Made by a program: the position numbers and the translations under genes
Source of the DNA: Lewinellaceae bacterium
GTDB taxonomy: Bacteria > Bacteroidota > Bacteroidia > Chitinophagales > Saprospiraceae
DNA: 64,000 nucleotides
Direction: 5' to 3'
Assembly (NCBI GenBank): GCA_020636025.1
Contig: JACJYQ010000008.1
Coordinates: 186,001 to 250,000, forward strand
The notes under the pieces: model-generated
Database searches by the model: none
Seen by the model: only the letters and a program-made list of their open reading frames with translations
What the model was told of the DNA's origin: nothing
In this document: one piece after another, positions 16,511-26,088 of the stretch
Layout of the letters: each line of letters opens with the position of its first letter
Numbering within the stretch: the first letter of the stretch is position 1

Positions 16511-18049
16511 TTATAATTTACTGACTGTCACGAACTTGCCATTCAGTATCTTATACTTTTTTCCCATTACAGAAATCGACTCTCCTTCCTCCATTTCAGC
16601 GAGTTTGGTAATATCCTCCGTGATGGTATGCAGGCTGCCTTTAGTTTTCCAGGCTATGTATAAATGTGCCGGACTGACCGGATAGGCTGTACTTACACCA
16701 CATAGAATCACATGAACCGGTTTCCCAATTTTCGTGACCAGCTCCAGATCTCGGGGAACAGCGCGATTGTCGGAGATCAGCACCACCTCTCCACAATCGG
16801 GGCAGGCAGCTATCCCTGCCAAGACGGCTTCAATATCATTTTCCGGAATATCGTCGCCATTTCCTCCGGCGATAGCGGTGATCATGGTCATTTCAAGCGA
16901 ATCTACATTGTTGGGTTTGGCATGATACAAACCACCAGTTTTACCGATCACTTTTTCATCTCTTCTTTTGGCATCTCCATCATTAAAAAAAACAAAGTGG
17001 CTGGTATTTTCCAGGTTCCTTTTAAGGGCATTCCACAGCAGCAAGTCGGCCAGATAAGGCATCATACTTCCGGTTACATCCTCTACTACCAACATCTTTT
17101 TCCAGTCCTTATTTCGGGTGAGTACTTTCATGATCAGGGAATCGGATTTCAGGCCTTTGCAGGTCTTTGGGTTGTAGGCACGCAGGGGCGTGCTCTCAAT
17201 GGTTTTTCTTCCACCCTGATCAACGGAAAACTGAATGAGCAGTGTAAATACCACATCGGGGTTGCCTTTTTCCCAGCCTTTTAACCTGGTGATGGCTTCT
17301 TCAATGGCTTTGTTGTGTTTAACCGAAACACCTCTTTTTGCCTGGATATTAATAGGAGTGCCATAGGCTGTATCAATCCGAAATTCTATTACAGCCGCTT
17401 TTTTGGAGCCTCTTTTGTTGAAATTCGTCGGAAAAGGAATGTGACCGGCGAACCATGACTTCAAGGAATCCTGCCCACCGGGGAAAACCGGCGCATCGGC
17501 AGGCGGGCGTTTTTTGGCGCAATCAATCAAGCCGTCCAGTTCGGTTTTGATCTCCTCCTTCCTTTCCTCCGTAATCGGCGGCTGATACCTGATTATAAAT
17601 CCATGAAACAGATTTCGGGCAGAATCAGCGGTGATGGCAGCATCTTGAACAGTTATGTTCCATTGTATGTAGGGATCATCAAAAAGATCAGGGGCCAGTT
17701 TTTTCAGAGCATAAAACCTGGCCCTGTCAAGTTTCTTTTGTCCGGGCTGGGATAGTGTGTATTTGGAATAAATGTATTCAACTGAAACTTTTCCATAGGA
17801 ACGAATTTCCTCATAGTCTTTGGAATTCAGAATTCTGGGGCTACCATAGGGAAACCGAATAGCCAGCTCGTATGTACCAAACCCGACAGTATCGAATTGT
17901 GGTATAAAGATCAAGGGTTGATTCAGAATATCTTCTATGGAAACTGTTTGTGCGAACAAGGCCACATTGGGGATCATCAACAGCCAGAGCAGAAGCACAC
18001 GGCCGGTAGGCATCATCTTGTGAAGGTTCATAATTTCATGGAGCCGCAT
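16511..18049 (-). CDS. Secreted protein with TonB C-terminal-like and von Willebrand A-like domains
   Basis: 512 residues. A signal peptide lies near MMPTGRVLLLWLLMIPNV; the start could be Met1, Met7, Met12 or Met13 (18049, 18031, 18016 or 18013). Residues about 197-285 resemble the TonB C-terminal domain: FPGGQDSLKSWFAGHI, then AAVIEFRIDTAYGTP and a VVFTLLIQF strand. Residues about 320-480 look like a vWA domain: MLVVEDVTGSMMPYL carries a metal site of the form Asp-x-Thr-x-Ser. A threonine-containing segment and VVLISDNRA follow. The C-terminus is a short beta domain. Function unknown. Its stop lies 10 bp from the stop of the convergent thioredoxin-fold gene. Confidence 0.8.
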   Translation of the reverse strand: MRLHEIMNLHKMMPTGRVLLLWLLMIPNVALFAQTVSIEDILNQPLIFIPQFDTVGFGTYELAIRFPYGSPRILNSKDYEEIRSYGKVSVEYIYSKYTLSQPGQKKLDRARFYALKKLAPDLFDDPYIQWNITVQDAAITADSARNLFHGFIIRYQPPITEERKEEIKTELDGLIDCAKKRPPADAPVFPGGQDSLKSWFAGHIPFPTNFNKRGSKKAAVIEFRIDTAYGTPINIQAKRGVSVKHNKAIEEAITRLKGWEKGNPDVVFTLLIQFSVDQGGRKTIESTPLRAYNPKTCKGLKSDSLIMKVLTRNKDWKKMLVVEDVTGSMMPYLADLLLWNALKRNLENTSHFVFFNDGDAKRRDEKVIGKTGGLYHAKPNNVDSLEMTMITAIAGGNGDDIPENDIEAVLAGIAACPDCGEVVLISDNRAVPRDLELVTKIGKPVHVILCGVSTAYPVSPAHLYIAWKTKGSLHTITEDITKLAEMEEGESISVMGKKYKILNGKFVTVSKL

Positions 18050-18335
18050 TTTGCACGGGGGTATGTTTGCAAACGGTTTAGTATCCTGAATTATTTGGTG
18101 CTTGAAAACTAAAAATTGCGGCTCCGATACAAAAACATTTCAAAATTGTTTGTTCAATTAAAATCCCGGAATAAGAACTAATTATTATTTAAAGGTGATA
18201 AATTTGGCCTTTCATTACACTTTGGAAACTAAATTTTGATATTTATCCCAAGGATTAATTCGGGTAAAGCACGCGTTTTTTGCAGACGTTGTATCTGTCT
18301 TTTAATTGGATGAAGCATTTTCAAATTTCCCACCT

Positions 18336-21300
18336 ATGACAAAACTTTACACAAGCTATTTACTTCAAAAGTTATCGTTCATTTTGTTGCTGGCCCTCCC
18401 AATTGCCGGGTTTTCCTATAATATTGGGGAGCCAGTAAATCCCAACATTTCTCCAAAACCAGATTTTGTCAACTTTCCGGATACACATATCGATATTGAA
18501 TCTGAAGATCCGGGCGACCCGGCAGTTACTTCCGATTCCCTGGATGGTGAACCAAGAGGTCACCTTTCCTGCAATATCCACGTGATTCCCAACTGTGCAG
18601 ATATGACAGTCAATCTGGAAGCCTGGATTGATTACACCTTTTCCGGTCAATCTGTACCGGTTACTGTACCATGGTCTACCGGTGAAGTAGCCCACAAAAT
18701 TACCGTAGTGCCAACCGGAACCTGGAGCTGGGATGTAACGGGCATTGGCTGTGAGTCGACTCACTGGCATAATGAAATCACACTGGATCATGTGTTTATG
18801 ACTGGCCCTCTTGAGATTGAAGGGCCTAGTGCCATCTGTCCATTTGAGGAAGTAGAGTTGACGGTTAATACAAACGGATACGATGACATAACTCATTACC
18901 AATGGACTCCTGGTAACAGCCCCAACCAACTTTCGCCTTATCTGGTTACTGGGCCAGGCACTTATACACTTACCGTATTTGATGCTTACGATTGCCCATT
19001 TACAGATCAGGTGAATATTCCGCTCGTTCCTCCATTTGTTCCACAAATTACAGGACCAATCAGAATTTGCCCCGAAGGCGATACGGCTATCCTGACTGTA
19101 CAGGGTAATTACTTTAATTTTGAATGGAGTAGTGGTGATGTGGGCAGTCCCATTATTGTAACATCCCCTGGAATTTACGAAGTAACCGCTACAGATTCAT
19201 ATGGCTGTACAGGCGTCGGTTTTTTCGGCGTTCAATCTGGAGGTGTAGATCCTTTTAATATTACCATATCAAGTCCGACAATTTGCCCGGGACAACTAGA
19301 TACACTGCGAGTGTTAGGAGGCTATTCCAGTTATCAATGGTCGAATGGTGCCAACGGCATTACCAATATTGTCAATACACCTGGTGATTATGAGGTCACG
19401 GTAACAAATATTTATGGATGTACTGGTACGGCCTCAGGAACTGTAACGCCAATATTTCCGCCAAATATCGGGATTTCACAAACTCCATTATGCCCAGGGG
19501 GAACGGCTATTTTACATGCACTAAGCGATACTTTCCCAAAATACTCTTGGTCATCAAGTCCGCTCGATACAGCTGTAATTCAAATCTCAGCGCCTGGAAC
19601 TTATTCTGTTACGGTAAGTGGACCGGGAGTTTGTGCCACCTCAACCAATGTAGTAGTCAATTTGGCGGCAGTGCCTACCACCATTATTCAACCACCTGCC
19701 ATCTTAACCTGTAACCCTACACAAATTCCATTGGATGGCACAGCCTCCTCATCTGGGTCAAATTATCCGTTTACCTGGTCTACGCAGGGCGGCAACATTG
19801 TTTCCGGTGATACTACGCTGATGCCCATTGTGGATCAACCCGGGGTGTATATACTAACCATTACAAATGATACTACTGGTTGTGTGGTCATGGATACCGT
19901 TACCGTAAATCAGGACATTGCTCCTCCTGGAGCAGATCCTGGCCCTCCGGCAACGCTCAATTGCACCAACCCGGATTTGATCATCGGCCCGGTTCCGGCG
20001 CCTTCCGATCCAAATCTTCAACCTGTTTGGACAACAGCCAATGGAAACATCATTTCCGGTGATTCTTCCTGGTCGCCAAATGTCGACCTGTTTGGTACTT
20101 ATATACTTACTGTTACCAATCTAAGCAACAGCTGTACTAGCACAGCAAGTGTGAATATTACCGAGGACTTTGCAAACCCAATGGCGGTTGTTGCACCCCC
20201 ATCCATGCTTACCTGTAACCAGAGCACTTCGCTGCTCGATGGTACCGCCAGCAGCGCAGGGGCGAATTTCAGCTACCAATGGTCAACTTTAAACGGCGCC
20301 ATTTCAGGCCCAACAAATGGAAATACAGCTACTGCTTCCTCTACTGGTGACTATACCCTGCTGGTAACCAATACAGTTAATGGATGTACTTCCAGTACAA
20401 CGGTTACCGTTGATGCAGACAACAACATTCCCGTTGTGAGTGCTGCGATGCCTGGCACCTTAACCTGCAGCATCACCAACGTAATTATAGATGCCAGTAA
20501 TAGTTCCACAGGGCCAGATTATGAATACACCTGGACAACTGTGAATGGCATGATTGAAAGTGGTGACAATACCCTTATGCCAACAGTGAGCGCTCCGGGT
20601 ACTTACATGCTTACCCTGGTAAACACTGCCAATAATTGCACCGCAACACTCGATGTAATTGTGAATCAGAATATCCAGCCACCATTATCGAACGCAGGGC
20701 CTGGTCAAACATTGAGCTGCACCCTGTTATCACTCGATCTGGATGGTTCAGGATCTGCTAACGGTCCGCAATATCTATACAACTGGAGTACGGCAGATGG
20801 TATGATTATTAGCGGTGGAACAACCCTAATGCCCACAATTGGACTTGCGGGTACTTATGTCCTACAGGTAACTGATACAAATAATGGATGTACCTCAACA
20901 TCCAGCACAGTTGTACAAAATGATGCTACAGCGCCATTGGCAGCTCTGGCACCACCAGCTACCTTAACCTGTGCCGCAACGGAAATAAATATAGACGGAT
21001 CAGGTTCAACACAAGTAGGCAATTTAACTTTCGACTGGTCCGGCCCAGGCCTCGTTTCCGGAGCAGGCACGCTCATTGTAGGTGTAAATCTACCTGGCAC
21101 CTATACGCTTGTCGTTACCAATAACGACAATGGTTGTACTGATGAGGCTTCGGTAGTGGTACCTCAGGACATTGCTCCTCCGGGCGCCCTGGCCGGTGCA
21201 GATGTGCTCATTAATTGCACAACACCAACTGGAACTCTTGGAGATTTAAGCAATCAATCCGGTGCCGGGTTTAGCATTGTTTGGACCACGGTTGGAGGTA

Positions 21301-23990
21301 ACATTACCTCACCTACAGACGCACCAACTGTTATGATCGACCAGGCGGGTACTTACAATCTGGTAATTACCAATTTGCAAAATGGTTGCAGTAGTACAGA
21401 TGACGTAATTGTAACAGATGATTTTGTTCAACCTTTAGCAAATGCCGGGCCTACTTCAGAGCTCACCTGCGTCATGACCTCTGTCGATTTGCAGGGAACC
21501 GGAAGTACTGGCGCTGGATTTGAGTATTTGTGGACCACCGTTGATGGAAACATTGTCAGCGGAGAAACCACCCTTACTCCAAATGTAAATTCAGATGGCG
21601 TGTACGATCTTTTGGTAACCAACACGCAAAATGGTTGTACATCCACCGCTTCTGTTATCATTACACAAAGTGATGATGTGCCAACTGCAATAGCCGGACC
21701 GCCTCAAATACTGACCTGTACGCTTACAAATACTACTTTAAATGCAAGCGGATCAAGTAGCGGAGCCCAGTTCTCCTATGCCTGGTCTACTGCAAATGGA
21801 AGTATCACCGGCGGTTCAGGAACACTCATGCCAACGATTGATGCACCGGGAACATATTCAATTACAGTTACAGACATTACCAATAACTGTACAGCCGCTT
21901 CCAGTGTAATTATTACTGAAAATGTAGTTCAGCCGGTTGTGGATGCAGGCGTTAACAATACCCTCACCTGTGCCATTACTACATTGCCACTTCAAGCTGA
22001 GATCGTTTCCTCATCATCCCCTGGCATTAGCTACATGTGGGGAACACCTGACGGTCAAATCCTGACAGGTGGTAATACAGCCTCACCAACCATTGGTGCG
22101 GTTGGCACCTACATAGTTACGATTACCGATGCCATCAATGGCTGTACAGGTACCGATCAACTGGTGATTAACGAAGATGTTACTCTTCCTACTGCGCTTA
22201 TTGGCAATCCTCAGACATTAACCTGCGTGTTAACAGAAATATCTCTTAACACGTCAGGATCAAGCACAGGAGCCAACTTTACATATGACTGGACTACTCA
22301 AGGCGGGAGCTTCGTTTCAGTTGTGGATCCATTGTCTCCTGTTGTGGATGACCCGGGTACTTACAATGTACTGATTACCAACACAAGCAATGGTTGTACT
22401 CAAACCGCCAGCGTTGTGGTTCCGGAAGATGTGGTATTGCCAAATGCCGAGGCCGGCATGACTGTTGGCCTTGACTGCGACACACAAAGCAATATGCTCG
22501 ATGGTGTTGGTTCCAGCACAGGTGCCAATTTCACCTATGTGTGGAGTACTACTGACGGTTCAATTACGAATGGTGGAACCAGTTTGAATCCAACCATTGA
22601 CGAGCCAGGCACCTATACACTGCTGGTAACCAATACACAAAATGGTTGTGAGCAAACAGACAATGTCCTTGTCACTGAGGATGTTACGCCACCGGCCTTT
22701 AGCATTGCTGCTCCGGGTATACTTACCTGTGTAATCAATTCAGTTCCATTGAATGCTACCGGTACAGATTTCGGCAATTCACCCACATTTAGCTGGGTAA
22801 CCAGCAACGGACAAATAGTAAGCGGAGGAAGTACGTTAAATGCAGTAGTAGACCAACCTGGTGATTATACACTTACCATACTCAATACCATCAATGGCTG
22901 TTCCACTTCTGTTCCTGTCACCGTGGCTCAGAATATTGCTCCGCCTAATATCCAGGTACAACCGGCTCAATTGTTGACTTGCTCAGTTACCGAGTTTCCG
23001 CTGGAAAGTTCTGTTTCACCACAGACGACCATTATGTGGACAACCACCAATGGCCACATTGTTTCCGGGCAGAATTCCGTGAGCCCTGTTATTGACGAGC
23101 CAGGTTTATACCAGGCAGTGGTAACCTCAACGGTAAATGGATGTACTGCAACAAATCAAATTCCGGTGCAACAGGAGACAAACCTCCCAACCGGGGTTGA
23201 TTTTGAACTGACGCAGCCACTTTGTAACGGAACTCCGGGCGTAGTGAATGTTACACAGGTTCAGGGTGGCGTTGGACCTTATGCTTATTCAATTGACGGA
23301 GGGCAGACCTTCTTTACTTTCCAGGAGTTCGGAGATCTGCAACCAGGAAGCTTCGATCTGGTAATTCAGGATGTAAACGGTTGCGAAATCTCTGAACCAT
23401 TTACCCTGGTTCCACCATTGCAGCCATTGGTGACCATTCCTCCGCAGTTCTCCATCAATTTAGGTGATGATCAGTCTTTAAATGCCATCGTTCCTGCTCC
23501 TTTCCCGCTGAGTTCCATCGAACAGGTGATTTGGGAACCAATGGACGGCCTGGTATTTGCCGGCAACTCTATTCAACAGTTGCTAAGTCCAACAGCGATG
23601 CCCTTAAAGACAACGGAATACACCGTTACCATCATCACACCAGAAGGCTGCGCTTCTGTTGCACGTACTACCATTCTGGTGGATCGTGAGATTGATATTT
23701 ACGCGCCAAACATCATTTATCCGGAAGATCCTGATGGGGAGAACAATTACTTCCAGCTGTTTGCCAGTGAAAATTCTGTACGAAGCATCCACAAATTGCA
23801 AATCTTCGACCGTTGGGGTAGCCTGATGTTTGAAAACAGAGACTTCCTGCCGAATGACAGATCAAGCGGTTGGGAAGGTGATTTCAGAGGCAAACCAGTT
23901 AATCCGGGCGTATTTGTCTGGTGGGCTGAAGTCGAAATTATCGACGGCAGAGTATTGCTCCTGAAAGGCGATGTGACAGTTTATAGATAA
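18336..23990 (+). CDS. Giant secreted repeat protein with gliding-motility C-terminal domain
   Basis: About 1,884 residues from the ATG at 18336; the upstream TTG at 18306 adds ten residues before the signal peptide and is unlikely. The signal peptide is KLSFILLLALPIAGFS. Residues about 150-450 are Ig/PKD-like modules with CPG..xL repeats. Next come 14 tandem units of about 83 residues (DNA 19690-23170). Each unit has a TLTC start, a YxWTTxxGxIxSGxTTLxPT core and a PGTYTLxVTNTxNGCTS end, with a pair of cysteines that may bridge. A SprB-like repeat (CNGTPGVVNVTQVQGG) follows, then the CHU_C/gliding-motility C-terminal domain (LQIFDRWGSLMFEN ... GVFVWWAEV), which directs T9SS export. Likely a surface adhesin. 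A strong terminator follows. Confidence 0.92.
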   Translation: MTKLYTSYLLQKLSFILLLALPIAGFSYNIGEPVNPNISPKPDFVNFPDTHIDIESEDPGDPAVTSDSLDGEPRGHLSCNIHVIPNCADMTVNLEAWIDYTFSGQSVPVTVPWSTGEVAHKITVVPTGTWSWDVTGIGCESTHWHNEITLDHVFMTGPLEIEGPSAICPFEEVELTVNTNGYDDITHYQWTPGNSPNQLSPYLVTGPGTYTLTVFDAYDCPFTDQVNIPLVPPFVPQITGPIRICPEGDTAILTVQGNYFNFEWSSGDVGSPIIVTSPGIYEVTATDSYGCTGVGFFGVQSGGVDPFNITISSPTICPGQLDTLRVLGGYSSYQWSNGANGITNIVNTPGDYEVTVTNIYGCTGTASGTVTPIFPPNIGISQTPLCPGGTAILHALSDTFPKYSWSSSPLDTAVIQISAPGTYSVTVSGPGVCATSTNVVVNLAAVPTTIIQPPAILTCNPTQIPLDGTASSSGSNYPFTWSTQGGNIVSGDTTLMPIVDQPGVYILTITNDTTGCVVMDTVTVNQDIAPPGADPGPPATLNCTNPDLIIGPVPAPSDPNLQPVWTTANGNIISGDSSWSPNVDLFGTYILTVTNLSNSCTSTASVNITEDFANPMAVVAPPSMLTCNQSTSLLDGTASSAGANFSYQWSTLNGAISGPTNGNTATASSTGDYTLLVTNTVNGCTSSTTVTVDADNNIPVVSAAMPGTLTCSITNVIIDASNSSTGPDYEYTWTTVNGMIESGDNTLMPTVSAPGTYMLTLVNTANNCTATLDVIVNQNIQPPLSNAGPGQTLSCTLLSLDLDGSGSANGPQYLYNWSTADGMIISGGTTLMPTIGLAGTYVLQVTDTNNGCTSTSSTVVQNDATAPLAALAPPATLTCAATEINIDGSGSTQVGNLTFDWSGPGLVSGAGTLIVGVNLPGTYTLVVTNNDNGCTDEASVVVPQDIAPPGALAGADVLINCTTPTGTLGDLSNQSGAGFSIVWTTVGGNITSPTDAPTVMIDQAGTYNLVITNLQNGCSSTDDVIVTDDFVQPLANAGPTSELTCVMTSVDLQGTGSTGAGFEYLWTTVDGNIVSGETTLTPNVNSDGVYDLLVTNTQNGCTSTASVIITQSDDVPTAIAGPPQILTCTLTNTTLNASGSSSGAQFSYAWSTANGSITGGSGTLMPTIDAPGTYSITVTDITNNCTAASSVIITENVVQPVVDAGVNNTLTCAITTLPLQAEIVSSSSPGISYMWGTPDGQILTGGNTASPTIGAVGTYIVTITDAINGCTGTDQLVINEDVTLPTALIGNPQTLTCVLTEISLNTSGSSTGANFTYDWTTQGGSFVSVVDPLSPVVDDPGTYNVLITNTSNGCTQTASVVVPEDVVLPNAEAGMTVGLDCDTQSNMLDGVGSSTGANFTYVWSTTDGSITNGGTSLNPTIDEPGTYTLLVTNTQNGCEQTDNVLVTEDVTPPAFSIAAPGILTCVINSVPLNATGTDFGNSPTFSWVTSNGQIVSGGSTLNAVVDQPGDYTLTILNTINGCSTSVPVTVAQNIAPPNIQVQPAQLLTCSVTEFPLESSVSPQTTIMWTTTNGHIVSGQNSVSPVIDEPGLYQAVVTSTVNGCTATNQIPVQQETNLPTGVDFELTQPLCNGTPGVVNVTQVQGGVGPYAYSIDGGQTFFTFQEFGDLQPGSFDLVIQDVNGCEISEPFTLVPPLQPLVTIPPQFSINLGDDQSLNAIVPAPFPLSSIEQVIWEPMDGLVFAGNSIQQLLSPTAMPLKTTEYTVTIITPEGCASVARTTILVDREIDIYAPNIIYPEDPDGENNYFQLFASENSVRSIHKLQIFDRWGSLMFENRDFLPNDRSSGWEGDFRGKPVNPGVFVWWAEVEIIDGRVLLLKGDVTVYR
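19690..23170 (+). repeat. 14 tandem coding repeats of about 248 bp
   Basis: Counted from the recurring motif TLTC or its variants (LTCN, LNCT, LTCN, LTCS, LSCT, LTCA, INCT, LTCV, LTCT, LTCA, LTCV, LDCD, LTCV, LTCS) within the giant adhesin gene. The units differ in sequence but keep length and motif order, which indicates old duplication followed by divergence rather than a fresh expansion. Confidence 0.85.
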
Positions 23991-24008
23991 TTGATTTTGA
24001 AATTAATA

Positions 24009-24044
24009 AAAAGGCCCGCTCCGTTCGTTCGGGGCGGGCCTTTT
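24009..24044. terminator. Bidirectional rho-independent terminator
   Basis: Stem AAAAGGCCCGC (24009-24019) pairs with GCGGGCCTTTT (24034-24044) around a 14-nt loop. It has A/T runs on both sides, so it can serve both the giant adhesin gene (plus) and the ECF module (minus). Confidence 0.9.
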
Positions 24045-24063
24045 ACTTGTAAGCAGGTGGCAA

Positions 24064-24537
24064 TCAGTTCCTGCGATTTCCCAGGTTTTGCCTCCTTTCC
24101 TGAATTCTTTGTTGGCGGGCTTCCTGTAGTTTTTTCACCAAAGATTCTCTGAACTCGCGTTCAGCCAATGGAATCTTGGCAACTTTTCGAAGTGGAAGCA
24201 CCTTTTTAAGATCCTGATAAAGAGATTTTTCCAGATCCAGGTCGCGCAGTTTTTTATCAAAATACTGGTTGATCTGTTCAGCGACTTCAGTATCACTCAT
24301 TTGATCTTCCTGTTTATCAATTTTGAAATCGCGCTGCAACTGCTCCCGGCGATCCAGAAAGGCATTGTACACCGGCCAGAACCCCTGGGCTTCATCGGGG
24401 CTCAGCCTGAGCACCCTGGTAAAAACTTCAGCGCGAAAGGCTGCAAGGCGTTCGTCTCTTTTATCTGCATTCACTTGCGCACTGGCAATGCCAATGCCGA
24501 CATAGAATACTGTGGCGAAAAGAAATAGCTTCTTCAT
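24064..24537 (-). CDS. Periplasmic helical protein of the ECF sigma module
   Basis: 157 residues from Met4 of the open frame (24535-24537). It has a signal peptide (LFLFATVFYVGIGIASAQ) and then an all-helical charged domain. The pattern RLSPDEAQGFWPVYNAFLDRREQL resembles Bacteroidota proteins annotated as sensors of ECF-type sigma factors and, more distantly, Spy/CpxP-like periplasmic helix proteins. The C-terminus is strongly basic (RQQRIQERRQNLGNRRN). It is the third gene of a minus-strand set with a sigma factor and an anti-sigma-like membrane protein, so a sensing or envelope-stress role is a fair inference. Confidence 0.8.
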   Translation of the reverse strand: MKKLFLFATVFYVGIGIASAQVNADKRDERLAAFRAEVFTRVLRLSPDEAQGFWPVYNAFLDRREQLQRDFKIDKQEDQMSDTEVAEQINQYFDKKLRDLDLEKSLYQDLKKVLPLRKVAKIPLAEREFRESLVKKLQEARQQRIQERRQNLGNRRN

Positions 24538-24578
24538 GTTGTGCATAGTTGTAAATAAATAAGTCTGTGGTTATGAGG

Positions 24579-25106
24579 CTACAAAATGTCTTGTAGTTCT
24601 TCTTCTGTCATGTCATTGAGGATATGCTCGATATCCTCTGGTGAAATTTCGTATGGATCAGGAGCGACCGTTTTTTCCGGAACAACCGGTTTACTGTCGG
24701 ACGGTGCCTGCCTTACCTGCGGTTCTTCAGTTGTTGGCAGCATGGCCAATTGTTCTACCTCAAAATCCCTGACATTCTCCAGCAAATAAGCTTCAATATC
24801 TTCCTCACTCAGGGTAACCGAAGCCATCGGCTGTACATATTCGTCATTGGATCTAAAGAACCAAACAGCGGCCAGTACCATGGCAAATACAGCCGCAGCA
24901 GCCAAAGCATACTGATAAATGGATACGCGTTTCGCTTTCGATTTAACCAGTGCTTCGGGCATTTGACGTTTGATGCCGGCAGCTTCGATCCGTTCAAAAA
25001 CACGGGATTCAAAACCATCGAAATAGTCGGCCGGGACTGTAAACCCATCTCCTTTTTCTTTCAGTTTCCCAAGAATATCCGGGTTCCTGTTTCCTTTGTC
25101 TTTCAT
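24579..25106 (-). CDS. Anti-sigma-factor-like single-pass membrane protein
   Basis: About 175 residues from the ATG at 25104-25106, which lies 4 bp after the sigma factor stop; the frame is open 24 codons further upstream, inside the sigma gene. The start MKDKGNRNPDILGKLKEKG followed by FTVPADYFDGFESRVFERI is the common N-terminus of Bacteroidota anti-sigma-like proteins. One transmembrane helix (YQYALAAAAVFAMVLAAVWFF) is followed by an acidic, proline-rich periplasmic part with LSEEDIEAYLLENV and ISPEDIEHILNDMTEEELQ. It most likely holds the sigma factor at the membrane. It has no zinc-binding HxxxCxxC motif, so it is not a ZAS-type anti-sigma factor. Confidence 0.8.
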   Translation of the reverse strand: MKDKGNRNPDILGKLKEKGDGFTVPADYFDGFESRVFERIEAAGIKRQMPEALVKSKAKRVSIYQYALAAAAVFAMVLAAVWFFRSNDEYVQPMASVTLSEEDIEAYLLENVRDFEVEQLAMLPTTEEPQVRQAPSDSKPVVPEKTVAPDPYEISPEDIEHILNDMTEEELQDIL

Positions 25107-25110
25107 AATA

Positions 25111-25701
25111 TCACGCAATGTTGCTGAGGCTTTGCTCATCATCTTCTTTGAGAGAAGCTTCAATTTTTTTAACGGCATGGTGATAGGAGGCTTTCAGCGC
25201 CCCAACCGAAGTATTCAGCATGCCTGACATTTCTTCGTAGGGCATTTCCTCGTAATACCTGAGATTAAAAACCATTTTTTGCTTTTCCGGAAGTTGGGAT
25301 ATGGCTTCCTGCAGTTTTAATTGAATGGCATCCCCATCGAACCAGGGATCTGCCTTTAACTGATTGGCCATTAGATTATTAACATCATCCAAAGATGACG
25401 CCGATTGTCGCGCCTTACTTTGCATGTGTGAAATTGCCTCGTTGGTAGCAATCCTGTACAACCAGGTATACAATTTCGACTTTCCTTCAAACCTCGCGAT
25501 GCCGTTGTACACTTTGATAAAAGTGTTTTGCAAGACGTCATCTGCATCGTTGTGCACCTGTACAATGCGCCGGATTTGCCAGTACAAAAGCTCCTTATAC
25601 GTCGACATCAACAATCGAAACCCGCGCTCGTAGGTCTGATCCGATCCAAGGAGTTCCAGAATTTGTTCATCTGATGTGGGTGTGATCACTACAGTCTGCA
25701 A
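25111..25701 (-). CDS. ECF-type RNA polymerase sigma factor
   Basis: 196 residues. Region 2 is in RLLMSTYKELLYWQIRRIV and NDADDVLQNTFIKVYNGI (Asp-Asp-Val-x-Gln-x-x-Phe), followed by FEGKSKLYTWLYRIATNEAI. Region 4 is in LPEKQKMVFNLRYYEEMPYEEMSGML and TSVGALKASYHHAVKKIE. It directs RNA polymerase to a stress regulon. It is first in a three-gene set with the membrane protein and the periplasmic helical protein, the usual order sigma, anti-sigma, sensor. Start at the ATG-equivalent codon at 25701. Confidence 0.94.
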   Translation of the reverse strand: MQTVVITPTSDEQILELLGSDQTYERGFRLLMSTYKELLYWQIRRIVQVHNDADDVLQNTFIKVYNGIARFEGKSKLYTWLYRIATNEAISHMQSKARQSASSLDDVNNLMANQLKADPWFDGDAIQLKLQEAISQLPEKQKMVFNLRYYEEMPYEEMSGMLNTSVGALKASYHHAVKKIEASLKEDDEQSLSNIA

Positions 25702-26088
25702 GTTTCTGTGTTTGGTAATTAAGATGAAAAAAAGCGCTTAGAGTTTAATGGAGTTGCGCAAAAAAGCAATAATTTTATAAAGAAGTCACTTTTCAGGATA
25801 TCAAGTTTTTGAAAATCAACTGATTAAGGTAGATATGAAAGATCAAAAGTGAAAAGTGTATATGCAAATCAGGTAAATGTCTTAATGCTACACTATTGAA
25901 TATCTTTAAAGACACACAAAATCTTTTAAAACAAAAAATGTCACAAAAGGGTCAATAAGCGTCCGAAACCTTATTTTTGCCGCTTCCAAATGCCTTTAAA
26001 AGAAACCTTTGCACATACAGTGTATCCATTGCCGGAAAGTGAATGTTGAACAAACCCCATAAACTCAAAAAGAAGAACAAGTTCCAAA
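25702..26088. other. 387-bp intergenic region between divergent sigma factor and recN genes
   Basis: Noncoding. A TATTTTTG box lies at 25972-25979 on the plus strand in the context used elsewhere in this window before genes, about 110 bp before the recN start. No -33 TTTG was seen at the normal distance. Otherwise AT-rich, with no hairpin or repeat found. Confidence 0.5.

Noticed and set aside
16712..17284. 190-residue open frame antisense to the vWA-like gene
   Set aside because: Opposite strand of a supported gene; no recognisable domain.
19690..23170. Regular repeats that could be taken for a CRISPR array
   Set aside because: Units are about 248 bp, continuous in frame with an adhesin gene, and have no unique spacers of constant size.
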